A stretch of DNA of 64,000 nucleotides. Origin: Gammaproteobacteria bacterium. GTDB taxonomy: Bacteria > Pseudomonadota > Gammaproteobacteria > Steroidobacterales > Steroidobacteraceae. The first letter of the stretch is position 1; every line of letters starts with the position of its first letter. Below are positions 35,134 through 44,880 of this stretch, piece by piece. The stretch is taken from NCBI GenBank assembly GCA_018970145.1, contig JAGWWY010000002.1:186001-250000 (forward strand), in the 5' to 3' direction. The position numbers and the translations under genes were made by a program. The notes under the pieces were generated by a model. It saw only the letters and a program-made list of their open reading frames with translations, was not told where the DNA came from and searched no databases.

Positions 35134-36540
35134 TCAGATGATGAATTCACGCGGGTCGGTCACCCGACCCCGAATGGCCGATGCGGCCGCGGTCTCAGGG
35201 CTCGCGAGCAACGTGCGAGCGCCGATACCTTGACGGCCTTCGAAATTGCGATTGCTGGTGCTGACGGCGTACTCGCCCTTCGCAACGGTGTCGCCGTTCA
35301 TGCCAAGACACATTGAGCAACCCGATTCGCGCCACTCCGCGCCCGCTTGCTTGAAGATCTCGTGCAAGCCGAGTTGCTCGGCCTCGCGCTTGACCTCTTG
35401 CGAGCCCGGCACGACGAGCATGTGCACACCGGGCGCGACACGCTGCCCCTTCAGTACCCGTGCCGCCGCTTGCAAATCCCCAAGCCGACCGTTGGTGCAG
35501 CTGCCGATGAACACCACATTGACGGGCGCAGCCGTGATCGGAGCGCCCGGAGTCAGTCCCATGTACGTCATCGCTGCGTCAAATACGGCATCGCCGCGCC
35601 GATCCGGGATTCGCCCCGAGATCGGAACGACCATGCCGGGATTGGTGCCGTAGGTGATCATCGGTTCGAGTGAGGCGGCATCGATTTCGATGGTCTTGTC
35701 GAACGTCGCGCCTTCATCGGTCGCCAAGGTGCGCCAGTAAGCTACCGCCTCATCCCACGCTGCCGCTTTGGGCGAGCGCGGCTTATCTTTGAGGTAGGCG
35801 AACGTGATCTCGTCCGGCGCGATCATACCGGCACGTGCACCGGCTTCGATCGACATGTTGCAGATGGTCATACGCTGCTCCATGTCCATGGCGCGAATCG
35901 CTTCACCACGATACTCGAAGACGTAACCCGTGCCGCCAGAGACGCCCACCGTGCCGATGATGGCGAGGATCAGATCCTTGGGAGTCACACCGGGGCGCAA
36001 GCGACCGGATACCTCGATGGCGAAGGTCTTGGGTTTCTTCTGCAACAGGCACTGCGTCGCCATAACATGGCCAACTTCCGTCGTGCCGATGCCGAAGGCG
36101 AGGGCACCGAAGGCACCGTGCGTCGAGGTGTGACTGTCGCCGCAGACGATCGTTTTTCCCGGCTGCGTCACGCCCAGTTCAGGACCGATGATATGCACGA
36201 TGCCGCGACGCGAATCCTGCAGGCCCAGCAGTTCCACGCCGAATTCGGCGCAGTTCACCTCGAGTTGTCGAATTTGCTTTGCCGCCGATTCGATCGAAAT
36301 CGGTGCGCCACCGAAGACCTGCTCGGTACGGGTCGGCGTTGCGTGATCCATCGTGGCGAGCGTCAGATCCGGGCGGCGAACCTTCAGACCGCGTGACTTC
36401 AGCATTGCGAAGGCTTGCGGCGAGGTGACCTCGTGGGTCAGGTGCAGGTCAATGAATATGACTGCCGGGGTATCAGCCGTCTGCGGCAACACTTCGTGTG
36501 CGGCCCAAACTTTCTCGAACATGGTTTTCGGATCGGACAT
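35134..36540 (-). CDS. leuC: 3-isopropylmalate dehydratase large subunit
   Basis: 468 residues. [4Fe-4S] ligands are in FIGSCTNGR and [17 protein letters not shown] and [14 protein letters not shown] are LeuC motifs. It isomerises 2- to 3-isopropylmalate with LeuD. ATG 36540 gives [12 protein letters not shown]; an upstream in-frame start adds 11 residues without support. A 58-base gap separates it from leuA. Confidence 0.97.
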   Translation of the reverse strand: MSDPKTMFEKVWAAHEVLPQTADTPAVIFIDLHLTHEVTSPQAFAMLKSRGLKVRRPDLTLATMDHATPTRTEQVFGGAPISIESAAKQIRQLEVNCAEFGVELLGLQDSRRGIVHIIGPELGVTQPGKTIVCGDSHTSTHGAFGALAFGIGTTEVGHVMATQCLLQKKPKTFAIEVSGRLRPGVTPKDLILAIIGTVGVSGGTGYVFEYRGEAIRAMDMEQRMTICNMSIEAGARAGMIAPDEITFAYLKDKPRSPKAAAWDEAVAYWRTLATDEGATFDKTIEIDAASLEPMITYGTNPGMVVPISGRIPDRRGDAVFDAAMTYMGLTPGAPITAAPVNVVFIGSCTNGRLGDLQAAARVLKGQRVAPGVHMLVVPGSQEVKREAEQLGLHEIFKQAGAEWRESGCSMCLGMNGDTVAKGEYAVSTSNRNFEGRQGIGARTLLASPETAAASAIRGRVTDPREFII

Positions 36541-36598
36541 GGTCTTCTTTGTGAAAGTAGAGTTAAGGAACAAGGCGACGGCCTCGCGTCGCCGCGAT

Positions 36599-38131
36599 TT
36601 AGGCGGCCTGCGCCCGCTGTGACAGTTCGATGCGGTTGATCACCTCGAGGAATGCACGGGTCGCCGATTCGACGATATCGGTGGTCGCGCTTGAGCCTCG
36701 ATAACTTCGATCCTGGAAGTTGACGTACACGATCGCTTCGCCCTGTGCATCTTCACCCTCGGAGAGGCTGCGCAGTTCGAACTTCTGCAACGAGGGCTTG
36801 ACGCCGGTGATGTCCTCGATCGCCTTGAAAGCCGCATCGACCGGACCGTCACCAATGGAGCGGCGCTCGAGACAACGGCCGTCCTGATGCCGCAGGGTCA
36901 CCGTGGCGGTGGCGCTCTGCAAACCCGATGACGTGCTGAGCCCCTCGAGCGACCAGGGGCCTTGGTCGTGGCCCTCCGCCTTCAACACCAAGGCCTCGAT
37001 ATCGCCATCAAACAATTCTTTCTTCTTGTCGGCGAGCGCTTTGAACTCCTCGAATACACGAGCGAATTCCGCCTCATCGATATCGAAACCGAGTTCTTTG
37101 ACGCGCTCGCGCAAGGCGTGACGACCGCTGTGCTTGCCGAGCACGAGCGCCGAGCGGCTCAGGCCGACATCCTGCGGACGCATGATCTCGTAGGTGCTCG
37201 CGTGTTTGAGCATGCCATGTTGATGGATGCCCGATTCGTGCGCGAAAGCGTTCTCGCCGACGATCGCCTTGTTGCGCGGGATCGGCATGCCGGTAATGCT
37301 TGAAACCAAGCGCGAGGCTGGATAGAGCTTGTGCGACTGGATGTTCGTCCGCGCGTTGAAAAACGTTTCGCGTGTGCGCAGTGCCATGACGACCTCTTCG
37401 AGCGAGCAATTACCCGCTCGCTCGCCGATGCCGTTGATGGTGCACTCGATCTGGCGAGCGCCCGCAACCACGGCCATCAAGCTATTGGCCACCGCCATGC
37501 CAAGATCGTCATGGCAGTGGACCGACAGGCGCGCGCGATCGATATTGCTGACGTTCTTGCGCAGGTAACGGAAGAGTTCAGCGAATTCATGCGGTACCGT
37601 GTAGCCGACGGTATCCGGAATGTTGACCGTCGTGGCACCAGCGTCGATCACGGCTTCGACGACCTGTGCGAGGAACTCGAGCTCCGTGCGCGAGGCGTCC
37701 TCGGGTGAGAACTCGACGTCCTCGCAGTATTCGCGCGCAATCCTCACGCCCTCGACGGCGCTACGGATGATTTCCTCTTTCGCCATGCCTAACTTGTATT
37801 GCCGGTGGATCGCGCTCGTGGCGAGGAAGACGTGGATTCGGTGCTTAGGCGCAGGGCGCAGAGCACGTGCGGCCTTTTCGATGTCATCGCGCGTGCAACG
37901 AGCGAGACCACAGATGATCGGCCCCTCGACCTCGCGGGCGACGGAGTGCACCGAATCCCAATCGCCGGGCGAGGCTGCGGGGAACCCTGCCTCAATGACA
38001 TCGACGCCGAGGTCGGCTAGCGCCTTCGCCACACGCAGCTTCTCCGGCTGCGTCATGCTGCAACCCGGGGCTTGCTCCCCGTCGCGCAGCGTCGTGTCGA
38101 AGATCATCACCCGATCGGCGTTCGATGTCAT
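36599..38131 (-). CDS. leuA: 2-isopropylmalate synthase
   Basis: 510 residues. DRE-TIM barrel [16 protein letters not shown] at the N-terminus, [16 protein letters not shown] (metal His pair), [14 protein letters not shown], then a linker and the C-terminal LeuA dimer/regulatory domain (about 390-500), site of leucine feedback. It condenses 2-ketoisovalerate with acetyl-CoA. ATG 38131 matches the LeuA N-terminus; upstream extension overlaps ilvC. It lies 14 bases after ilvC. Confidence 0.96.
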   Translation of the reverse strand: MTSNADRVMIFDTTLRDGEQAPGCSMTQPEKLRVAKALADLGVDVIEAGFPAASPGDWDSVHSVAREVEGPIICGLARCTRDDIEKAARALRPAPKHRIHVFLATSAIHRQYKLGMAKEEIIRSAVEGVRIAREYCEDVEFSPEDASRTELEFLAQVVEAVIDAGATTVNIPDTVGYTVPHEFAELFRYLRKNVSNIDRARLSVHCHDDLGMAVANSLMAVVAGARQIECTINGIGERAGNCSLEEVVMALRTRETFFNARTNIQSHKLYPASRLVSSITGMPIPRNKAIVGENAFAHESGIHQHGMLKHASTYEIMRPQDVGLSRSALVLGKHSGRHALRERVKELGFDIDEAEFARVFEEFKALADKKKELFDGDIEALVLKAEGHDQGPWSLEGLSTSSGLQSATATVTLRHQDGRCLERRSIGDGPVDAAFKAIEDITGVKPSLQKFELRSLSEGEDAQGEAIVYVNFQDRSYRGSSATTDIVESATRAFLEVINRIELSQRAQAA

Positions 38132-38145
38132 GGCAGGGTCTCCTT

Positions 38146-39135
38146 TTATCGGGCTTGGTCCAACCAGGGCATGCGGGCACGCAGCGCGTAACCCACTTTC
38201 TCGATCGGACGGTCGAGGTCGTTCTTCAGCATCTTGTCGTACTTCTTGCGGCCGCTCGCGTTCTCGCGGATCCACTGACGGGCAAACTTGCCCTGCTGGA
38301 TTTCCTTGAGAATCTTGCGCATCTCGGCCTTGGTCTTGGCGTTGACCACCCGCGGACCGCGCGTGAGATCGCCGTACTTAGCGGTCTCGCTGATGAACTT
38401 ATGCATCTTCCAAATGCCGCCTTCGTGCAACAGGTCGACAATGAGTTTGAGCTCGTGCATGCATTCGAAATACGCGACCTCCGGCTGGTAGCCTGCTTCG
38501 ACGAGTGTCTCGAAACCCTTCACGACGAGTTCCGTGGCGCCACCGCAGAGCACGGCCTGTTCGCCGAACAGATCGGTCTCGGTTTCCTCAGCAAAGGTTG
38601 TCTTCAACACGCCGCCGCGGGTGCCGCCGATCCCGTCAGCGTAGGCGAGCGCCTTCGCGAAGCCCTTGCGCGAGGCGTCTTGGAAGACGGCGATCAGCGA
38701 GGGAACGCCGCGACCTTGTTCGTATTGGCGACGAACGAGATCACCGGGACCTTTCGGTGCGATCAGGACGACATCGAGATCCTTGCGAGGCTTGATCTGC
38801 TTGAAGTGGATGTTGAAACCATGCGCGAACAGCAGCGTTGCGCCCTTCTTGATATTGCCGAGCACCGACTCATACAAATCTTTCTGCGCCAGATCCGGCG
38901 CGAGCATCGCGATGAGCTCGGCGCCCTTGACGGCATCGACAGGCAACGCGACGGGCAGGCGATCCTTCTTGGCTTTCTTCCAACTGTCGCCCTTGCGAAC
39001 GCCGATGACGACGTCGTAACCGCTATCTTTCAGGTTGAGCGCATGCGCACGACCCTGACTACCGTAGCCGAGCACACAGATGCGCGCGCCTTTGAGCGCT
39101 TTCTTGTCGACGTCCTTCTGCGAAAACAACTTCAT
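38146..39135 (-). CDS. ilvC: Ketol-acid reductoisomerase (class I)
   Basis: 329 residues, the short class I form. The dinucleotide-binding loop is [45 protein letters not shown] and [12 protein letters not shown] are family motifs, with acidic metal ligands in the C-terminal knotted domain ([14 protein letters not shown]). First gene of the ilvC-leuACDB operon, so it links isoleucine/valine and leucine synthesis under one leader. ATG 39135 follows a GAGTG-like ribosome site. Confidence 0.97.
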   Translation of the reverse strand: MKLFSQKDVDKKALKGARICVLGYGSQGRAHALNLKDSGYDVVIGVRKGDSWKKAKKDRLPVALPVDAVKGAELIAMLAPDLAQKDLYESVLGNIKKGATLLFAHGFNIHFKQIKPRKDLDVVLIAPKGPGDLVRRQYEQGRGVPSLIAVFQDASRKGFAKALAYADGIGGTRGGVLKTTFAEETETDLFGEQAVLCGGATELVVKGFETLVEAGYQPEVAYFECMHELKLIVDLLHEGGIWKMHKFISETAKYGDLTRGPRVVNAKTKAEMRKILKEIQQGKFARQWIRENASGRKKYDKMLKNDLDRPIEKVGYALRARMPWLDQAR

Positions 39136-39174
39136 CACATCACTCCCGTTTGCACTTGATTCGTGAACGAACAA

Positions 39175-39218
39175 TAAAAAACCCCGCATCGGCGGTCGGC
39201 CGGTGCGGGGTTTGTCTG
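39175..39218 (-). terminator. Intrinsic terminator of the ilvC-leu attenuator
   Basis: On the minus strand a GC-rich stem (CCCCGCA paired with TGCGGGG) is followed by TTTTTTATT, 40 bases before the ilvC start. Its 5' arm and flank (39200-39218) are also complementary to 39264-39280, which would form an alternative antiterminator. Confidence 0.85.
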
Positions 39219-39252
39219 ATCCTCCTCGGTCGCTGGATCTGGCCCTTGGGCT

Positions 39253-39342
39253 TCAGACCCCGACAGACAACCCGCACCGGCTGCTTAGGCGTAGCAGCGG
39301 CGATAGCCCGACCGCGACCACGCTGCGCGAGGCAACGGGCAA
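39253..39342 (-). CDS. Candidate leader peptide of the ilvC-leuACDB attenuator
   Basis: A 30-codon frame (TTG start at 39342 or GTG at 39321; TGA at 39253) encodes MPVASRSVVAVGLSPLLRLS then SRCGLSVGV. It is rich in Val and Leu, with Val-Val-Ala-Val and Leu-Leu-Arg-Leu clusters, including three codons of the rare leucine codon CTA. Ribosome stalling here when charged Val or Leu tRNA is low would free the antiterminator. No convincing Shine-Dalgarno site or ATG was found, so the exact start is uncertain. Confidence 0.5.
   Translation of the reverse strand: MPVASRSVVAVGLSPLLRLSSRCGLSVGV
39264..39280 (-). promoter_or_regulatory. Antiterminator arm in the ilvC-leu leader
   Basis: Minus strand CCGGTGCGGGTTGTCTG is complementary to CAGACAAACCCCGCACCGG (39200-39218) except for two unpaired bases. 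Pairing here would destroy the terminator stem. A weaker upstream match, CCGCACC near 39357-39370, could sequester this arm. Confidence 0.65.
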
Positions 39343-39379
39343 CCGGCGAGTCGGGTTATGGGTGCGGATCATGCGAGTA

Positions 39380-39409
39380 ATGTCATCACAGGCACGGATC
39401 GGGTGTCAA
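39380..39409 (-). promoter_or_regulatory. Probable promoter of the ilvC-leu operon
   Basis: Perfect -35 TTGACA (39404-39409) on the minus strand. The -10 is weak (ATGACA or TGACAT, 17-18 base spacer). It sits upstream of the leader peptide and divergent from the aminopeptidase gene. Confidence 0.5.
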
Positions 39410-39428
39410 TCGGGATAACATCCTGTCC

Positions 39429-40811
39429 ATGGTCATCCCCCACGCTAATTCCCGGCCGATTTGGCTCGTCACCGAGGCGGCGATGCCGCGATTCTTGGCT
39501 GCGCAGGGCCCCGCGTCGCGCGCGGTGTTGTCCGCCCAGAACTTCAATGCAGAACGTCATCGCGTGATGCTTCTGCCGAACGAAGCAGGCGACCCGACGG
39601 CGGCGGTCGTGCTCGGCCTCGGCGAGCTGGCGTCGCTGGAATTGCTGCGCTGGTGGCACGTCGCGGGCTTGCCCGATAAGTTGCCGGTCGGGCGTTATCA
39701 TTTCGCCGACGCGCTTCCCGATAGCGTTCGCTATCAATCCGAGCTCGGTTGGCGCTTGGGCGAATATCGCTACCTCCGCTACCGCGCGGCTCCAAGCAGC
39801 GCTCGCGCACAACTAGATAGCCTCGGCAACGAGGCGAGTGAACGCGCCAAACGCCATGCGGTCGCTTGCAGCCTGACGCGCGACCTCATCAACACCCCGG
39901 CCAATGATCTCGGCCCCGCTGAGCTCGAGGCCGTCATGCAGGATTTGGCGTTGCGACACGGGGCCATGTTTCGCAGCATCGTGGGCGACGAGTTGCTCAC
40001 CGCCAATTTTCCCTTGGTGCACGCAGTTGGCCGGGCCAGCGATCGTGCTCCGCGGCTGCTCGAGTTGCGCTGGGGTAGTGAGGATCATCCGCGGATCACT
40101 CTGGTCGGCAAGGGCGTGTGCTTCGACTCAGGCGGGCTCGATCTGAAGCCTGCTGCGGCAATGCTGTTGATGAAGAAGGACATGGGTGGCGCGGCCGTTG
40201 CTCTCGGGCTCGCCCAGGCGCTGATGCAGCGCGGTGCGCCGTTGCGCCTTCGAGTGCTGATACCGGCGGTGGAGAACGCGGTCGGCAGCAACGCGTTTCG
40301 TCCAGGGGATGTCCTACGCTCGCGTCGCGGGCTGTCGGTCGAAATCGGCAATACGGATGCCGAGGGCAGGTTGGTCCTCGCTGATGCGCTAGCCGAGGCG
40401 CAAAGCGATCGTCCGGATTTGGTGGTCGATTTCGCGACGCTGACCGGCGCTGCCCGAGTCGCGCTAGGTCCCGAGTTACCGGCGCTCTTCTGCAACGATC
40501 CTGTGGTATCGCAAAGTTTGCAGCATCTCGGCGATCTGGAGGCGGATCCGGTGTGGCCGCTACCACTCTGGGATGCCTACGACGACGAACTCTCCAGCCG
40601 GATCGCCGATATCAATAACGTCTCGAGTTCCAGTTTCTCGGGTGCGATCTTCGGCGCGTTGTTTCTCCGCCGCTTCATCGAGCCGGGCACGGCTTGGATT
40701 CACTTTGATTTGTACGGTTGGAATGCGCGTGAGCGTCCCGGCCGACCCGTCGGTGCCGATGCGCAGGTGCTCCGACTGATGGATCGTTACCTCGCCGAGC
40801 GCTTTGGCTGA
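39429..40811 (+). CDS. Leucyl aminopeptidase family protein (M17)
   Basis: 460 residues. The C-terminal catalytic domain has the M17 metal and catalytic motifs: LVGKGVCFDSGGLDLKPAAAMLLMKKDMGGA (Lys and Asp ligands), NTDAEGRLVLADAL, and ATLTGAARVALG. The N-terminal domain is short and divergent, as in the PepB/YbjQ-like subgroup rather than canonical PepA. It is a cytosolic, divalent-metal dependent, probably hexameric aminopeptidase. Divergent from the ilvC-leu leader; ilvD lies 63 bases downstream. Confidence 0.9.
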   Translation: MVIPHANSRPIWLVTEAAMPRFLAAQGPASRAVLSAQNFNAERHRVMLLPNEAGDPTAAVVLGLGELASLELLRWWHVAGLPDKLPVGRYHFADALPDSVRYQSELGWRLGEYRYLRYRAAPSSARAQLDSLGNEASERAKRHAVACSLTRDLINTPANDLGPAELEAVMQDLALRHGAMFRSIVGDELLTANFPLVHAVGRASDRAPRLLELRWGSEDHPRITLVGKGVCFDSGGLDLKPAAAMLLMKKDMGGAAVALGLAQALMQRGAPLRLRVLIPAVENAVGSNAFRPGDVLRSRRGLSVEIGNTDAEGRLVLADALAEAQSDRPDLVVDFATLTGAARVALGPELPALFCNDPVVSQSLQHLGDLEADPVWPLPLWDAYDDELSSRIADINNVSSSSFSGAIFGALFLRRFIEPGTAWIHFDLYGWNARERPGRPVGADAQVLRLMDRYLAERFG

Positions 40812-40874
40812 GCCTCGGTCGGATCTGCGACTACCGTTGATCGAATTCCTTCAACTGAAATCTTTGAGGCTGTC

Positions 40875-42581
40875 ATGACTCGCACGCGTTCTCCAAAAAT
40901 ACCCGCGACTTCGGTGAAGAGCGACCCTCGCCGGTGGTCGCGTCTCGTGGTCGATGGACCGAAACAAACACCATCGCGTGCGATGTTGCGCGCAGTGGGT
41001 TTCACGGATGCGGATTTCAAGAAGCCACAAATCGGGATCGCCTCGACGTGGGCGAATCTCACTCCATGCAACATGCACATCAACGATTTAGCCAAAGAGG
41101 CCGAAGCCGGCGCCAATGCGGCCGGAGGCAAGGGGGTACTGTTCAACACCATCACGGTGTCCGATGGCATCTCGATGGGCTCACCGGGCATGCGGTACTC
41201 CCTGGTCTCGCGCGAAGTGATCGCCGATTCCATCGAAACCGTGGCCGGCGCCGAAGGCTTCGACGGCCTCGTCGCGATCGGTGGCTGCGACAAAAACATG
41301 CCCGGCTGCGCGATTGCGCTCGCGCGCCTCGATCGTCCGGCGGTGTTCGTCTACGGTGGCACGATTCGGCTCGGCGCCGAGCGTCGCGATATCGTGTCGG
41401 TTTTCGAAGCGGTAGGCGGGCATGCCGCAGGGAAGGTCAGTGATCGCGAGTTGTTGGAGGTCGAGCGCACTGCGATCCCCGGCCCTGGGAGTTGCGGTGG
41501 CATGTACACCGCCAACACGATGGCCTCGGCGATGGAGGCGCTCGGCATGTCCTTGCCTGACAGCTCGGCGCAGGATGCGATTAGTCCGAACAAACGGATC
41601 GATTGCCGTAAGGCGGGCGAAGCCGTGGTCGCGCTTGTGAAGGCGGGAATCACACCGAGACAGATCATGACGCGCAAGGCGTTCGAGAACGCCATCACCG
41701 TCACGATCGCGCTCGGCGGCTCGACCAACGCGGTGCTGCACATGCTTGCCATCGCGCGAGCGGCTCATGTGAAGTTGACGCTCGATGACTTCACGCGGAT
41801 CGGTAAGCGCGTACCGGTGCTCGCCGATCTGCGCCCGAGCGGCAAATACGCAATGTCCGAATTGATCGCGATCGGCGGAATCCAGCCGCTGATGAAGCGC
41901 TTGCTCGAGCGTGGTTTGTTACACGGCGATTGCTTGACGGTTACCGGCCGAACGATGGCCGAGAATCTACGTCAGGTTCGCGATTACCCAACCCATCAAA
42001 AAATCATCCAACCCTTTTCTTCGCCGATCAAAGCGGATAGCCATCTCGTCGTGATGTACGGTGGCGTGGCACCCGAGGGGGCGGTCGCCAAGATTTCGGG
42101 CAAGGAAGGGCTTGCGTTCGAAGGACGCGCACGCGTGTTTGACGGCGAGGAAAAAGCGACCGCTGCGATACTCGCAGGCAAGGTCAAAGCCGGTGATGTC
42201 GTCGTCATTCGGTACGAGGGACCGCGGGGCGGACCGGGCATGCGCGAGATGTTGAGCCCGACGGGCGCGATCATGGGCCTCGGACTCGGCGATAAAGTTG
42301 CGTTGATCACCGATGGGCGTTTCTCCGGCGGCAGTCACGGTTTTGTCGTTGGCCACATTTCGCCCGAGGCTGCCAGTGGCGGTCCGATCGCGCTCATCCG
42401 TAACGGTGATCGCATTCGCATCGATGCATCGACGCGACGGATCGATCTGGATGTCGGTGCGCAGGAAATGCGCGCGCGCGCGCGGGCGTGGAAAGCACCG
42501 AAGCCGTACACCACCACCGGCGTTCTCGCAAAGTACGCGCGCTCAGTTAGCAGTGCATCGTTAGGGGCTGTCACCGATTGA
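40875..42581 (+). CDS. ilvD: Dihydroxy-acid dehydratase
   Basis: 568 residues. The Fe-S ligands are in GGCDKNMPGC and PGSCGGMYTANTM; the N-terminal segment ASTWANLTPCN and the C-terminal TDGRFSGGSHGFVVGHISPEA are also IlvD motifs. It makes 2-ketoisovalerate and 2-keto-3-methylvalerate in the Val/Ile pathway, complementing ilvC across the divergent leader. ATG 40875 has no strong ribosome site. No ilvB or ilvE is found in the window. Confidence 0.96.
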   Translation: MTRTRSPKIPATSVKSDPRRWSRLVVDGPKQTPSRAMLRAVGFTDADFKKPQIGIASTWANLTPCNMHINDLAKEAEAGANAAGGKGVLFNTITVSDGISMGSPGMRYSLVSREVIADSIETVAGAEGFDGLVAIGGCDKNMPGCAIALARLDRPAVFVYGGTIRLGAERRDIVSVFEAVGGHAAGKVSDRELLEVERTAIPGPGSCGGMYTANTMASAMEALGMSLPDSSAQDAISPNKRIDCRKAGEAVVALVKAGITPRQIMTRKAFENAITVTIALGGSTNAVLHMLAIARAAHVKLTLDDFTRIGKRVPVLADLRPSGKYAMSELIAIGGIQPLMKRLLERGLLHGDCLTVTGRTMAENLRQVRDYPTHQKIIQPFSSPIKADSHLVVMYGGVAPEGAVAKISGKEGLAFEGRARVFDGEEKATAAILAGKVKAGDVVVIRYEGPRGGPGMREMLSPTGAIMGLGLGDKVALITDGRFSGGSHGFVVGHISPEAASGGPIALIRNGDRIRIDASTRRIDLDVGAQEMRARARAWKAPKPYTTTGVLAKYARSVSSASLGAVTD

Positions 42582-42960
42582 TTCGCGACGTTCGCATCCC
42601 GCGCCCACATGAAGTTTCGGTGAAGGTGGGTTGTCAGTCGCCACTACCGCGGTTAAAGTTGGCGCCGGTTAGGGGGATCTGCAAGGGACTGCACTGGCGC
42701 TGGTTGCGTCTGCTCTAGAGCGGCGCACATCAGGAGTAGGGAAGTGTCTTGTCGCCCCCGGCCCATTCCGCCCGCTGAAAAAGACGGCGCCTCGCGAAGA
42801 TGCGGTCGTCATCGGATGTGTACGGAGTGAGGGTTCTCCCGATCGGTTCGCGCCTCAGGGGCGAGTGCCGAACGGGAGTCGACGGTTGCGCGGGGTCGAG
42901 AAGGCAGATAGCTTTGCGACCCGCAGTTTCGTAACCATTGGATAGCGACCACGAGAGACC
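42582..42960. other. 379-base intergenic region between ilvD and tonB with a long stem-loop
   Basis: No convincing gene. The one clear structure is a nested hairpin at 42836-42878: CTCCCG pairs with CGGGAG, TCGGT pairs with GCCGA after one mismatch, and an inner CGCC/GGCG encloses the loop. It lies about 80 bases before the tonB ATG on the plus strand and could be a structured leader. No tRNA, riboswitch class or terminator U-tract was recognised. Confidence 0.5.
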
Positions 42961-43581
42961 ATGGCCCGCTACGTAGAACAGAACAACTCACGCCGTATGG
43001 CCGTTTTCGGGGCCATCATCGGATTCCATTTGCTGTTGGTGTACGGGCTCGTCAGCGGCCTTGCCCGCAAGGTCGTTGAGGTGGTTGCGCCGCCTCTCGT
43101 CACCGACATCATCGAAGAGATCAAGCCGGAGGATAAGCCGCCGCCGCCGCCGCCGCCGCAGATGGAGCGGCCGCCCGTCCAGGTGCCGCCTCCGGACGTC
43201 GTCATCGACATCCCGATGGAGACACAGACCACCGCGATCAGCAACGTTACCGACAAGCCCGCTCCGGCGGTGGTCGCACCCCCCGCGCCGCGCGTGGTGA
43301 TGGCGCCTGCGAAGATCGGTCGCATGCCCTCGAGCGAAGACTATTACCCGGCCGCCTCCAAGCGTGCTGAAGAACAGGGCTCGGCCACCGTACGCGTTTG
43401 CGTCGACGCCAAGGGCAAGCTGCTCGGTGACCCGCAGGTTGCGCAGTCCTCCGGTTTCCCGCGTCTCGATGAAGGCGCCGTGAAACTGGCTCGGGCGGGT
43501 CGCTATCAACCGGGCACCGCCAACGGTCAACCGCAGGAGCAGTCCTGCGTGTCGTTCCGCGTCAAGTTTGAGATCAAGTAA
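42961..43581 (+). CDS. tonB: TonB-family energy transducer
   Basis: 206 residues. One N-terminal membrane anchor (MAVFGAIIGFHLLLVYGLVSGLA), a periplasmic proline-rich stretch (KPPPPPPPQMERPPVQVPPP, about 60-80) and a C-terminal TonB domain (about 125-206: YYPAASKRAEEQGSATVRVCVDAKGKLLGDPQVAQSSGFPRLDEGAVKLARAGRYQPG). It carries ExbB-ExbD-derived energy to outer-membrane receptors. It heads tonB-exbB-exbD-exbD, an order known from Xanthomonads. No TonB-dependent receptor is nearby. Confidence 0.93.
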   Translation: MARYVEQNNSRRMAVFGAIIGFHLLLVYGLVSGLARKVVEVVAPPLVTDIIEEIKPEDKPPPPPPPQMERPPVQVPPPDVVIDIPMETQTTAISNVTDKPAPAVVAPPAPRVVMAPAKIGRMPSSEDYYPAASKRAEEQGSATVRVCVDAKGKLLGDPQVAQSSGFPRLDEGAVKLARAGRYQPGTANGQPQEQSCVSFRVKFEIK

Positions 43582-43604
43582 AGAGTTCACCCGCTGAGGA
43601 AATC

Positions 43605-44333
43605 ATGGAAAACGAAGTAGCCACCGCAGTAGTCGAGAACCCGTACGGCCTCGGAGCTCTCTGGGAACAGGGAGATTTCGTCGCCAAGGGCACGCTCATC
43701 ATTATGGTCATCATGTCGTTGACGTCTTGGTACGTCATCATCATGAAGTTCCTTGACCAGCGTAAGCTTTTGGCTTCGGCCAAGCTTGCGGAACAAAAGT
43801 TCTGGACGGCTGGATCCGTCAACGAAGCCGTTGATCGTTTGCCGAAGGGCGACACCTTCCGCACGATCGCTGAGGATGGCGTTCGCGCCCGTCAGCATCA
43901 CGAGGGTCGCTTCAACGAGCGCGTCGACCTGCACGAGTGGATCACGCTGTCGCTGCAGCGTTCGATCGAGGGTATCAACATGAACCTCACCGGTGGTCTG
44001 CCGTGGCTTGCGACGGTGGGCTCGACCGCTCCGTTCGTCGGTCTGTTCGGTACGGTGTGGGGCATCTATCACGCCCTCGTCGCGATCGGTGTGTCGGGTC
44101 AGGCGAGCATCGACAAGGTCGCTGGCCCGGTCGGTGAGGCGCTGATCATGACCGCCATCGGTCTCGCGGTCGCCGTTCCGGCGGTCATGGGATACAACTG
44201 GTTGATCCGTCGTAACAAGGCAGTGCAGGAAGAGCTCGCGAGCTTCACGAATGACCTGCATGCGTTCTTGGTCGGCGGCGCGCGCATCCCGCTGCCGACT
44301 TCGGCTGCTCCGGCGGCCGCTGCCAAGAAGTAA
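43605..44333 (+). CDS. exbB: ExbB-type proton channel protein (MotA/TolQ/ExbB)
   Basis: 242 residues with three transmembrane helices (TLIIMVIMSLTSWYVIIMKF; LPWLATVGSTAPFVGLFGTVWGIYHAL; ALIMTAIGLAVAVPAVMGYNWLI). The motif TAPFVGLFGTVWGI is typical of ExbB/TolQ. It forms the pentameric channel around the ExbD dimer in the inner membrane. It follows tonB by 23 bases; a strong stem-loop separates it from exbD. Confidence 0.94.
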   Translation: MENEVATAVVENPYGLGALWEQGDFVAKGTLIIMVIMSLTSWYVIIMKFLDQRKLLASAKLAEQKFWTAGSVNEAVDRLPKGDTFRTIAEDGVRARQHHEGRFNERVDLHEWITLSLQRSIEGINMNLTGGLPWLATVGSTAPFVGLFGTVWGIYHALVAIGVSGQASIDKVAGPVGEALIMTAIGLAVAVPAVMGYNWLIRRNKAVQEELASFTNDLHAFLVGGARIPLPTSAAPAAAAKK

Positions 44334-44360
44334 AAGACGAAAATCATTCTCGGGTGAACG

Positions 44361-44393
44361 CCTGAGGTGCATCGAGTCCCGGTGCACCTCAGG
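44361..44393 (+). other. Perfect 11-bp stem-loop between exbB and exbD
   Basis: CCTGAGGTGCA (44361-44371) is exactly complementary to TGCACCTCAGG (44383-44393) around an 11-base loop. No U-run follows, so it is not an intrinsic terminator. It could stabilise the tonB-exbB mRNA or mark an RNase site that sets a higher ExbB:ExbD ratio. Confidence 0.8.
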
Positions 44394-44421
44394 CTCCTGA
44401 GGCAGACGAGGAAAACAGTCC

Positions 44422-44856
44422 ATGGCGATGAGTCTCGGTTCTGGCAGCGAAGAAGAACTCAACAGCACGATCAACACGACCCCACTTGTGGACGTCATGC
44501 TGGTGTTGCTCATCATCTTCCTCATCACGATCCCCGTGATCACGAAGACGGTCAAGGTGTCCCTGCCCAAGGCAGCCAACATTGCGACCGAAACCAAGCC
44601 CGAGAACATCACCATCGCGGTTGATTCTCAGGGAAACGTCTATTGGAACAACGAGCAAGTTTCCGGTCGCGACCAATTGGTCGAGATGATCAAGGCCGAG
44701 GCCATCAAGGACCCTCAGCCAGAGATCCACATCCGCGGTGATGCCAACTCGCGTTACGAAGATGTCGGTCGCGTTCTGTACTCGGTGCAACGTGGTGGCA
44801 TCGTCAAGGTCGGTTTCATTACTGAGCCTGATCGCGGTATCCGCGGCTCGCGTTGA
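44422..44856 (+). CDS. exbD: ExbD-type protein, first copy
   Basis: 144 residues. The N-terminal TM helix TTPLVDVMLVLLIIFLITIPV contains the essential proton-carrying Asp (PLVDVML), followed by a periplasmic ExbD domain. It is the first of two adjacent ExbD paralogues. Each could form homodimers or a heterodimer inside the ExbB pentamer. ATG 44422 follows GGAAAAC. Confidence 0.93.
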   Translation: MAMSLGSGSEEELNSTINTTPLVDVMLVLLIIFLITIPVITKTVKVSLPKAANIATETKPENITIAVDSQGNVYWNNEQVSGRDQLVEMIKAEAIKDPQPEIHIRGDANSRYEDVGRVLYSVQRGGIVKVGFITEPDRGIRGSR

Positions 44857-44880
44857 TCGAACGATTAGGAGTTCAAAGTC

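Noticed and set aside
38125-39159. 344-codon plus-strand frame opposite ilvC
   Set aside because: Antisense shadow of ilvC, which has full-length family similarity.
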